NCBI GenBank assembly: GCA_013397435.1
Contig: VZRG01000436.1
Coordinates: 186,001 to 250,000 of the forward strand
DNA length: 64,000 nucleotides
Direction: 5' to 3'
Source: Erythrocercus mccallii
Taxonomy: Eukaryota > Chordata > Aves > Passeriformes > Dicruridae
The position numbers and the translations under genes were made by a program. Shown here one piece after another: positions 40,691 to 51,812 of this stretch (position 1 is its first letter; the number at the start of each line of letters is the position of its first letter). The notes beneath the pieces are model-generated. The model was not told the DNA's origin and did no database searches. It saw nothing but the letters and a program-made list of their open reading frames with translations.

Positions 40691-40964
40691 ATAGCGGCGG
40701 GGGCGGGAGGAGCAGAAGTTTCTCCATGTTTGTTTGTTTATTCCCCTGTGAGCACTTTGCCCCCTGTCCGTAAGTGGATCCCAGCCGCTGGAGCCGCACG
40801 CCCACGCGGAGCAGCGCTTTCCTGCGGGAATGCTTTCAGTTCCCCGGCCCCTCCGCAGGAGCCTGGCCAGGGCCGCACCGAACACGCTCCTCGGGAACGC
40901 CGGCGGTGCGGGCTAAGCACGCAGGCGTTTTCGTGCTGCAACAAAAGGGAAGCGAAACGTCCCC

Positions 40965-41020
40965 GAGTCCCGTGTCTCCGGGTGAGTCCCGTGTCCCCGG
41001 GTGAGTCCCGTGTCCCCGCA
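40965..41020 (+). repeat. Three-copy 19-bp tandem repeat
   Basis: Three adjacent units of gagtcccgtgtccccgggt (the first has tctccg; the third is short by two bases and ends ccccgcag). Each junction creates a ggtgagt motif that resembles a 5' splice site on the plus strand. Confidence 0.85.
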
Positions 41021-41162
41021 GCCGCGGAAGCCCCGCGGCTCTGGACGGGCCCTCTCCACCCCCGTGCCCGTGGGAGGGGCACGAACCCCTGGACGGCTGC
41101 ACCCCGTGTACCTGCCTCCCTCCGACCCTCCGTCCCTCCGCTGGCCGGGGCTGGCCGGGGAT

Positions 41163-41240
41163 GTCCGTCTGTCCGTCCGTCTGTCCGTCCGTCTGTCCGT
41201 CCGTCTGTCTGTCCGTCTGTCCGTCCGTCTGTCCGTCCGC
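41163..41240 (+). repeat. GTCC/GTCT tetranucleotide microsatellite
   Basis: About 78 bases of alternating gtcc and gtct units inside CpG island 2, 41 bases before the assembly gap. It is read as Ser-Val-Cys-Pro-like repeats in translation, which is a repeat artefact rather than protein. Confidence 0.95.
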
Positions 41241-41280
41241 CCGCTCGAGCTGCCGCTTCCTCCTCCCTGCCGCGTCAGCC

Positions 41281-41480
41281 NNNNNNNNNNNNNNNNNNNN
41301 NNNNNNNNNNNNNNNNNNNNNNNNNNNNNNNNNNNNNNNNNNNNNNNNNNNNNNNNNNNNNNNNNNNNNNNNNNNNNNNNNNNNNNNNNNNNNNNNNNNN
41401 NNNNNNNNNNNNNNNNNNNNNNNNNNNNNNNNNNNNNNNNNNNNNNNNNNNNNNNNNNNNNNNNNNNNNNNNNNNNNNNN
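41281..41480. other. Assembly gap (200 N)
   Basis: Exactly 200 N within CpG island 2, flanked by very GC-rich sequence. The round length suggests a placeholder of unknown true size. Confidence 0.99.
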
Positions 41481-42754
41481 GCCGGCCCCGCTCCCGCCCG
41501 GGGCCCCGCGGCTGCAGCTGCCCGAGGGACCGCAGAGCCTGCGGCTGCCGGCTAGCACGGGGTGTGCGATCCAGGGACGGATTATCGCGATCCTCCCGCT
41601 AAACCGGCACATAATCCAGGGCGACGCCGTCCTCCCCACACGCGGCACCCAGCGGGCGCGCAGGCTGCGCCTCGGGAGCGACTTCAGAGAGCTGGCGGTG
41701 CTGCCAGGCCGCTGGCAGGGACTGTGCCCCATCGGGACATACACGGAGCCTGCCCAGGGCCGGGCCGCTCCGTCCGCTGAGAGCTCTCACACCCTGGCAC
41801 AGAAAGCGACGATGGTTTTCGATGCCGGTATTTTATCCACCTGGGCAGGAAAAGTAGATCAAGGAGGGAGGAGAGGCACATCGGAGACATCAGCTAGGGT
41901 ACAGAAGCATCTTCCCCACTCTGTCCTGTAGGCATCATTTTGCCTTTTTTTCTCAATAATCCCCTTCAGTGCTCATTTCTCACAGCAGGATGTGGTAAAA
42001 ATAGTTATCAGTTTGTCTCAAGAAACACTTGTTATCTCTCTTTTGGCTGCTTTTCTATGCTTCCTGGCACACTTTTTTCTCAAGTTATCACAGGATGCAG
42101 CACAGCAAAGCTTACCCTTAATTTGTGCAATCTAGCCTCAAAACACTTCTATCAGATTCATGGTTCCGGATATGGCCAACTGAGGTCCCCACATGGCACA
42201 CCTTAGGAGATGGTACCAGTTCATACGCTTCACAAAGCAATGAGAGTTTCCAGGAAGGCCTCAGTGAGAGGACGTAAGAGGAGGGAGGTTTTTCCAAGCA
42301 CAGCCAGGGCACTAGTGAATTCTTTTTGAGTGGTAATAGGAGGAAGGGAAAAGACTCCTGAAGACAGCCACAGCTCTTGCATCCTGAGATGCTGGAAAGA
42401 AGACAGAGACTATAGTATGGGCAAAAGTGAATCCCAGAGAATGAGCTCAATACGATGGTCTGGTATAGTTAATCTGTTATAGTATATTTTAAAAGAATGA
42501 TCCCTAAATTACAATGTCCCTTCAATAGAGTTTGGTTAGTTCCTTCCTTCCTAGCTTTCAGTTAAGCAAAGGCATGAGAAGAAAAAGTACAGCTAAAAGC
42601 CACATCTCTGAGGAGAGGTAGGTAGAAGCAGTTCTTGCCAAGATGGTTATGTTTTCATGCAAACTTCCTCTCTTCATTTGGGGATTTTGCTAACCTGTTT
42701 TAGTGGGAATACTATTTTAACCCATCATTGTGCCGAGTCACCTGACTGCACTTT

Positions 42755-43797
42755 ATTGCATCCTGAGGGTAGTGGTCAATGGCTCAATGTCCAGGTGAAG
42801 ATTGGGGCAAATGATGTCCCCCTAGGGATCCATACTGAGACCAGTGCGGTACGTCAGTGTTCAACGTCTTCACCAATGACATTGACAAAGGGATCAAGTG
42901 TACTCAGCAAATTTGCAGATGACACCAAGCCAAGTGGTGCTGTTGACAGGCCTGAAGGACAGGATGCCATCCAGACGGACCTGGACATGCTCCAGAACTG
43001 GGCCCCTGGGAATCTCATGAGATTCAACAAGGCCAAATTAAAGACACTAAACCTGGGGCAATCCCCAGTATCAATACAAGTTGGGGGATGAATGGATGGA
43101 GAGCGGACTCGTGGAGAAGGACTTGGGGTGGATGAAAAGCTGGATGTGACCCAGCAATATGTGTTCGTGGTTCAGAAAGCTGACTGTATCCTGGGCTGCA
43201 TCAAAAGCATTGTGGCCAGCAGGTTGAGAAACGGGATTCTGCCCACTTCTTTGCTGTGATGAGATCCCACCTGGAGTGCTGTATCCAGCTCTGTGGTCCT
43301 CAACACAGGAAAGACATGGACCTGTTGTAACAAGTCTTTGTCCAGACAAAGGAGATGCTTAAAGATGCTTGTAGGGCTGGAGCACCTCTCCTATGAAGAC
43401 AGGCTGAGAGCTGGGGTCGTTCAACCTGAAGAAGAGAAGGTTCTGGAGAGACCTTACAGCACCTTCCAGTACCTAAAGGGAACCTGGAAGGGAGCTGAAC
43501 AGGGACTTTTTACAAGGTCAGGAAGTAATGGGACAGGGGATAATAGCTTAAAACTGACAGAAGGTAAGTTTAGATTAGATATAAGGAAGAGAAATTTCAC
43601 AATGCAGGTGGTGAAACACTGGAACAGGCTGCCTGTTCTGTGAGTGGTAGATTCCCCATCTGTAGAAACATTCAAGTTCAGGTTGGATGGGACTTAAGGC
43701 AATTTGATTGAGCTGAACATGTTCCTTTTCATTGCAGGCAGGTTGGATTAGATGGCCTTTAGAGGTCCCTTCCAACCTGAACTATTCTATGATTTTG
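42755..43797 (+). mobile_element. 5'-truncated CR1 LINE with reverse-transcriptase remnant
   Basis: The element enters within the reverse-transcriptase coding region and runs to the CR1 3' tail. Translation around 42912-42929 gives FADDTK, the RT active-site motif, followed by sequence like QTDLDMLQNWAPGNLMRFNK typical of CR1 ORF2. The 3' part has the standard blocks (ctatgaagacaggctgagag near 43392, a ggactttttacaaggtcagg block, then gaggtcccttccaacctgaa and attctatgattttg). The frame is broken by indels and there is no 5' end, so it cannot move. Orientation is plus, opposite to SGK3. Confidence 0.92.
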
Positions 43798-46700
43798 TGT
43801 TATTATGATCATCATAACCTTTTGTTTCTTATGAGGCTTGCACACATTTAATGTTAGGCACACGTGGGTGTCCTTTATCCCTCTTGCATGTGTAATTATT
43901 TAGAATACAATCACACAGAAAACTATTTTCAGGACAACTTCCAAAAGGCGAATCTCCAGAAAAAAAGGTTATGCAGTTTGACCCATTCAAGAGACCCACC
44001 CCTGTTATGCAGAAGTAATGCTAAAAAGTGATGAGTAATTCTAGCTATATCATTACTTGGGAGAAGGGGTTTGATTAACACAACTAAACATTTCCTGTAA
44101 GGCCTAGATTTTCAGGAATTAATCTATCAGTATCGGAACCCTATTTCTGCATTGGATTAAATTAGCAGAGACAGGACTGAATAACAGATGTAACTATTCC
44201 CTCCTTTCCCTTCTCTCCAAAGAACCTGAATGAGGAAAACGTCTTGAAAGATCTTCTCCCATGTCAGGACAAAACTAAGAACAAAAAATATTCTTTACCC
44301 TTCCTAAGAAGGAAGAAATCTGTTCCACCCCAAAGTAACCTATAATCTGATGTATCATCTCAACATACTTGAGCTTCTTAAACACTGAACAAAGTGCCTA
44401 CAGAATTCCTATTTCCAAAGCTCTACCCAGGTACACTTGTATTGTTTATTCCTTATCAGAAATTAAAAATTATAAAAAGCATCCATCCTAAGTGAAATCC
44501 ACTTCAGTTAACTATTAATAACAAGAAACTCTTTCTAGAGTTTTCCTGCCACTTAAAAGAGCACAGAGATGGCACAAAGGAACACAAAAGGTCAGCTGTA
44601 AATAGCATATTTTATCAGTTGAGGGGTCTGAAGTGCTGGAAGTCTCTTCTAGTCCTTTTTGTGTGCACGTGTGTGTAAAAACACTACAAATCCTTCTTTG
44701 ACCTGATGTACTTCATATTTTCCTGCTTCACATACACTTTGGCGTAAACTAGGCAGCTTGAGAGAGAGATGGTCCTCTTGTAGGTGATGGGTTGCCATGG
44801 GGAGAAGTTTCCAGTCTAGACCACAATGTGCAGATGCAGCCATGGTGATGGAGTTCCTGTGCAACTGCAGGTTCATGCTCTTTCCAAGTTTATTTCTCTC
44901 CACCAGTGACTCTTCTGTTGCTAGTCAGGCTATTGCACTCCTGTACAGACAGCAGAAAACCTAAATATCAAAGAGAATCTTAAACATCTCCACTTCAATG
45001 TAAGCAGAGTTCACCTACGGCAAAAGCCTCTTAAAAAAAAAAAAAGGAAAATGTGACTTGCCACTACAGCTAGCCTTTTCTTCCATCTTAGTTTTCCTGT
45101 AAGAATGGCATTTTCCTCTTGCTTTGGTATTCCACTGTGAGGACACAAGTACACCCTCAAGGTCCCTAATGCTATGTCTTCTATACTAGGAGGCACTAAA
45201 CTTAGAAAATCTTTAAAAGGTCAGTCTCAGGCCAGCTGCTGAGCAAACAAAGCTAATAGATGTGCCTCATTTGTTTCCTCACGTCTGCTCCATTGTTTGT
45301 TTTCTTCTCTTATGCAAATCCTTCCAGACAGCTTGATTTGTGTAACTACACACAGGTCAATGTCTGAACAGCACACCTAAAAGCACCAGCAATACAGAAA
45401 GAGAAAACAGAGAAAAAAACCTGATTAGGATGATGACACTCTGCTTTTAAAGCATAACAAAAATCCTGTCAATATCAACAGTCTGATGCACAGACTGAGG
45501 TCAGAGTAAACCCTTGGTGTAGTAACTCAGTAGTTGTGGAGATGATGCACTGTCATCTTATGAGAGGCCAAACAAAGGTGAGAAACATCTTTTGTGAGGT
45601 CACCAGGACTTCTGCCTTCTTGCTATACTTTCTTTCATTCTCTTCTCATTCTCTTTCTTGCTTCAGCTATTTGCGTGTCTCCACCTTTCATCTCTTTGCA
45701 CTTCTTTCCCCATAGCAACTCTGCCTTCATACATCCTTCTGCCTCCTCCCACACGAAGAATCCATGTAATAGCAGGGGCTGAACTTCAGAGGGGAAATTG
45801 CAAAGACAAATGGTTGTTAGCTGATGTAGACTTGTAGCAAGCTCTCTAGCACTATGGGCTATGAGCCAAAGTAGGGATGAAAGAAATAGAGATAGACTAA
45901 GGACAAGTGGAATAAAAGAAGTTTAAAAAGTTTTAAAGTAGAGAGCAAAGTTATATCAGGTGATCTTCTACCTAGGCTTTCTGTTCAGCAGACTTGACAG
46001 TACATGCTCAGGCTGGTTAGATCCCCCACAACCACATACTAACCAGGAAATAAATCAATGATTACGTATCACGAGAAAGGCTTGTTGTGGCACGCGTTCA
46101 TCTGCCACTGAATCCATGTTCATGAAGAGACTCCTATCTTCAGGCATGACTATTCCCGTCTTTTCAGAGCAAGTTCCTGAAGGAATAATAAAGTTCATCT
46201 TCAGGAGGCTAGGTAACAGTTCATATTTCTAATCAGCAAAGAGATTTACAAGGTATAGTATTGAAAATGCTTTCCTCCAATAAGGTAGTATAACATATTT
46301 TATTGAACATTAGAAACATGGACCCCAGCAATTAAGATGAAAGTTTAATACAAATGCCAAATAAAAAGAAACTTAAGTGCTTTATTGAGTTCCAGGAACT
46401 TTGTTATCAAATCATATCTGGGGATCCCTACCTCTCATTGTGCCTTCAAAGAAAAATCATCTTCTCCAAAGCATTGCCATTAGGCTTTTACATCAACACC
46501 CAAGTCACAATAGGTACAGAGGAGCAGAAGGTCACTCTTCTCATGGCCACCACTTCAGCTTGGTTATATTTCCTACACTGTTGCATGCTTTGAGTTTCAT
46601 ACTTTAGTTTGTAGTTGTCAGTGTCTTGAGTAAATCTAGATCAGATTTTTGCAGAATTGGAGATCATGGACAGATATTCAGATGAGTGTAAACAGAGACA

Positions 46701-48608
46701 TGTTTCCTAGTCTTGGTTGTTATTAAATAATGGTCATCTGCTGTTTGATCCTGAGAAGTGATGAACACTGGTGCAAGATGTTGCCAAGTTTGTGGGTGAT
46801 ATTTCAGGACGTGTATGCACTGTTGCCTTGCCCCTAAGAAGGGGCAGCTTTCAAGTGAGTAAATACAGGTTTTTTTTCCCTGGAATGGTGAGAGGTATGC
46901 AATTAAGCATCATATCCTCTGTCTAGATAGGTAGTAATACACTTTATTTTCTTTCCCTTCTTCCAAACCCAAAATTTGTTATCCCTCAATCATATCCTCT
47001 TACTGAACTGTTGTGACATATTGTGTTGCTATTTCATGCTTTAGCGTGTTTTCTGTAAAGTTTAAAGTTAATTAGATCAGGTTAGTTGCCATTCAGCTTT
47101 TGTTACTGGATGCGCTGTAAGACCCATCCCATTCACACCACAACCCTGTTAAATTTCTGCATACAAAGCAGAGCCCTGCTGCTGTGAACTATTTATCATG
47201 TGAAACATCAGTGAGGTTGGCTACAGCATCTGTCAACCTCTGCAAGCACAATTGGCTAAAATAATGGAAGACAGTATATTCTTCAAATCTGTAAAATGCT
47301 CTTTAAAATTGTTTTAGCATTTAAAATAGTTTTTTAAGTTTGAAACTATTTATTTTAAATATATTAAATAACAGTTCTCAATCATCCATCCAAGAATTAG
47401 AAGCTATTTCTCTACAAATATACAAGAAAAAAAGGCAGTATGGTATGTATTGCAAGGGTGAAACATAATTGTTATATCGAGATACCTCCAAACAGAAATC
47501 CAAATAATACAGCAAACAAAATATGAGAGGATATATAATCATCTTACTCAATGCAAACTGTAAAAATTAAGCAGATGATAAGTTAGAGACCCTAAGTCAA
47601 ACCCGAAGTCTACTTTTGCTTCTTAACACAGTTACATAAAAGGGAATTTGGATTAAATCTTAATGATATAGGGGGAAAAAAAGTAATGTGATATAAAAAT
47701 GTAAATATCCAAGAAGGTGAAATTGAATTAATTTACCAAAGTTTCAGTTCAAGAAAGTATCCTGCTTAGAAAACAAATTTATTTAATGAAAAAGTTCTTT
47801 GTTTCTTCTCCTTCTTCCTTTCTGTCCTTGCTGTGGTTGCCATTTTGCGGAACATGAAAACTCCTGCTTCATATGTTTCCCATGAGTTATCAGGAAGTAG
47901 CAATCATGAGTCAATAGCTTTCACAGATACAAAATCTCAAAACCTACCACAAATTCATGGAGGTGTTCTTATCTGTATTAATATAGGAGTTGGAGTCTAA
48001 AACCTTTAAAAGAAGAGAATAAGCCTTTTGAATGGGCAAGATTACGAGACTGTAAGGAACCTGTAATCCATTTCTAAGTGAAGTGGAGGGGTTACTAAGG
48101 TTTATATATGTGGATTCTTTTATATATGTGTCAACTGGAAGTGTTGTTACTTAATGCTTACTCATCATTAACAGGCAGTCTTTCCAGCTCTGCTGATAGC
48201 AAGAGTACAACTTAAAAATGAAATAAAATTTTTGGTTTCCTTCAGGTTGGTTGTTCTGCTTTCTCATTGTTACTGTCTTCTCTTCTATTAACTTTTCAGC
48301 CCTATAATACAATTCAGATGCAACCAGATAAAGAAAATCAATGACATCTCTACTGTAGGGCAAAATGGGAAAGAACTGACGTAACTATTTTTTTGTTTTT
48401 AATCTTGCACACAGATCTAAGCAGAGTGAAATCTAGTGGGCATACGATGAAAGGGTAGTTGAACTGTGCAAGTGAGTATGAGATATCTACTAAACCCTTG
48501 TGTCTTCAGTGTTCTGTAACTCTAGTCTAAAAGCATCTGTTTTGTAATCAACTCTTGCAGAGCTCTAGCAGGAAAGACCCAGCAAATGTCCCAGGTGTTC
48601 TGACCAAG

Positions 48609-48638
48609 TCCATGGATCTGCTGTCCATGGATCTGCTG
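48609..48638. repeat. 15-bp perfect tandem duplication
   Basis: The unit tccatggatctgctg occurs twice in direct succession, and a third unit starts but diverges after tcca. It is a recent local duplication. Confidence 0.9.
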
Positions 48639-51600
48639 TCCAAGGCAGAGCATATTTCAAACACCAGTAGCTTTCTGCATCTGAGGTAGCTTATTTGTTA
48701 GTGGCAACTGCTGGAAGTTTATGAGAGATCCTTTGGCACACAATAGAAGATTGCTGCCTACAAGAAATCTGTTTGGGAAGAGTCTGGAGTCTAGGGAGTG
48801 ACCAAGGCACAATAATTAAAGTAGGGATTAGATAAACCTAAATCAATATTAAACCAGTGGTAAAAATGCCATGTTCTCCACTTCAGAGAATTTTCAGATC
48901 CTATCTATTCCTAAAGATTTATTTGTCTTTCCTACACCTAGACTTGAAAGACAATGTTTTGGGCACAGCTACATATCCTCTTCTTTCTTCTCTGTCTTAT
49001 TCTGGCAACTGTAGTAGGTTTACCCCTGTATCAGAGGTTCCACATGAAATTTTGCTCCCCACACTACAGAGAGCCAGTAAAGTGCTTTGGGAGAGCCGAG
49101 TTGGGAATAATGCTCTTGGAGAGGTAACAGTTTCAGTCAAATATTCTTTGATCTATAGGTTACTATAACACCAGCTAAATCTTTCAGCTCTGCTAACCCA
49201 CATATAAGAAGGTAATCTCTCAGTTTCTTTTTCCCAAACTCTCATTTTGCTTTTTTTCTGCTTTTCAATGTAGCATGTTTTTGTTTGTCTTTGTCAGGAA
49301 CATTCCTCCAGATTTCACCTTGAGCACTGGTCTGGCTACTCCTGGTGTAAACAGGAGGTGAACGAAGCTTAACCATCAGAGAAGTGGATTTATCAATCAT
49401 GTTCACAAATAGAAAGCTAGGAAAGAGTTGTGAGTAGAGCAGATTATTCTTCATGAAGCTATATTATCTCTAACATATTTTTCTGATTTTCTCTATTTCT
49501 GTATCATGATTCTTTACTGAGATCTTCACTCACAGTTTGTGTGTTGCCTCCCTCAGTTACCTTGCTCTTGCATGCTTACATGAGGACATCCATTCTTTCT
49601 CTCCACTCATGAGAGAAAACTAATTTTTTTTTCTAGATCATGATTATTTTGTTGTTCATTTAGCTTGGACCTTTCCCTGTTGGTTCTCATGTTTCTTGAA
49701 ATGAAACACACGCTGTGCTTGCTGCAAGTGGTCATATTCATCCTTTTGTATCCCTGTAACACTCATTCACTGAATCCTTTAAAAGGCTTTGCTTTTTCAT
49801 AACAATATGACGTGGCTGACTCAGTTTGTGATTCACTGTATGTCCTGATCCCTTCTGAAAAATGTTTCCAATGAATGTACTCCTTTATCTTGTGATTATA
49901 AGTGAGGATAAAATATTATATATGCTGATTTCTAATCTTATTTATTTCACTAGCTTGTCAAGAGAATTTTAACCTATACATTTCTCCCTCAAAGTGCTTG
50001 CAACTCTTTCCAGCTCAATGTTTCCAACAAGTTTGATAAGTATAATCTTGCATGTAATTAATGAACAGACTGAGGACAGATGCCTGCATAACCTCATTTT
50101 GATATGGTTTTACAGTTTGGTGGTGACCAGCTGCTCTGCATATGCTGTGGTTACATAAGTTTGCTGTAATCATGGCTTTTCTATCTAGCACAGCAGTATC
50201 AGATCAGTACATTTTCTGCCAGCTTGATAGTAAACTAAAACTCATGAATGTCAAGATCAGACAGCTATAACTTCTTCTCCTGTATGTGCTCTGCCCTCAC
50301 TGAGAGAAAATAGGTGACCATATTGGGCTGACATTGTCAAACATTCCTAACAGAAATAATGCTCTTACAGTGTTCTTCTTATATCCCTTTTACATCTTAC
50401 TTTCTGCTTTGGCATTTTTGGATTTTTTTCCCCCCCATCCTGCTTTCTTTTTGGTAATTTGATTTAGTGGACCTTTTTTGCCATGTGGGTTTTTTTGAGT
50501 TTTGAGGTCAAGGTCATTGTTTAACTGAAGTGATTTTTCTTCACTTTACTATTCCTTGGATCTAGATGGTTTGGGCACGTGTAACCTCAGAATTTTTCTG
50601 AATGATTTTTGATTTTTACTTCCTTCACATGCAGTATTATCTAGAAATCTGGAGAGTTCCAAAGATGCTGTATCGAAGTTGTCTTTCTTTCACTCTCTTT
50701 TTATTTCATCAAGTTGTGCAACTTGCTTGATACTTTATTTTACTCATCTAGATTTGCTCAGATTACCATCTAGAAAGCCTTCCCCACAGGATGCCTGACA
50801 TACTCTATATCAACCAAATCTCTCTCAAACTTTCTACCTGTGAATGAGCTTTCTCCTGCTGTACCTGCAGATAGCTCTTAGTTTGAGTAGTGAGCTTGAC
50901 CTTAGTATGATTTTATTTGAAAACTTCTCCTTAAAATTTTATCCCCTGAATCATCCTTATGTAGTGCTCTATAGTAAAGTCATACCATAAGGAGGATCTT
51001 TCCTCTGCAGTTACTTGATCCACTGGCCTGATGAGTTCTGGACCTCAGAACAGGCACTCGTTCTCAGTGTGCAAATCACGGTGTCCTGTCATTCTCCAGC
51101 ACAAAATGTTCTTCGAGACCAGGGTCTGTCTTGTGAACCAGCACGCTTGCTACGCACATGCACTATCAGTGCGTCAGCAAAGCTCACCCTGCTTATTCGC
51201 TGCGGTGTACAATCTTGGAGGATGTTCAGCAGCTGGACCCGCTGCTTTTCCTTACCTGGTTAGTCAGAAAAAAAGCAGCGGAGTGATAAAGTAGTGGTGC
51301 CTTACAGCACTGAAGTCTCATCCGGGAACGTTCCCTTGGTGAGCTGCTGCTGACACCTGCTGCCAGAGCCGAACAGCAGCACAAAGGCTCAGGGGAAGGC
51401 AGCGTCCCTCCCACGGCATTCTTGGCCTGGAGCTTTGGATCCGGACTACCAGTGTTGAATGCACAGAGATAAATACCATCCAGAGTTTTATGGAAATAAG
51501 TTATATAGACCAGAAATGGAAAAGACCCCAGGAGCAATTTGGTGGGATTTTTGGTCTTGTTTGTTTGGGGTTTTTGTTTGGTTGGTTTTGGTTTTGTTTC

Positions 51601-51720
51601 TGATAAAATTAATAAAGGACAAGAGTTAATTGAAAGTCACTTAATGCATTTTCCATGATAGAAGCCAATGAGTTTATAACGGGAAAATACTTCTCAAAGA
51701 CAAATAAAAAGATTTTACTT

Positions 51721-51812
51721 AATTTTTAAAAATAGATATAATATCTTTAATTTAATATATAACATATATTTTTATATAATTATATATCTTTAATATAATA
51801 TCTTTAATATCT
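51721..51812. repeat. AT-rich low-complexity tract with repeated tatctttaata
   Basis: About 90 bases are almost pure A/T. They contain four or so imperfect occurrences of atatctttaat among TA-rich spacers. Confidence 0.85.

Larger units (their letters stand above)
40690..41790. promoter_or_regulatory. CpG island 2, promoter-like, gene not identified
   Basis: A dense CpG island about 16 kb from VCPIP1 and 21 kb from CpG island 1, interrupted by a 200-N gap. Candidate splice donors exist on both strands, for example two ccgg|gtgagt sites at 40981-41006 on plus and a GGCAG|gtacac site near 41107-41112 on minus. It could be an alternative upstream SGK3 promoter or the promoter of a non-coding or unannotated transcript. 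No conserved protein is visible. The long open frames here run through N and simple repeats and are not evidence of coding. Confidence 0.5.

Noticed and set aside
40730..41931. Open frames up to about 300 codons on both strands in CpG island 2
   Set aside because: They cross the 200-N gap and a gtcc/gtct microsatellite; stop-poor GC-rich DNA explains the openness.
43293..43643. 116-codon plus-strand frame resembling a conserved protein
   Set aside because: It is the 3' part of the CR1 LINE read in one frame, not a host gene.
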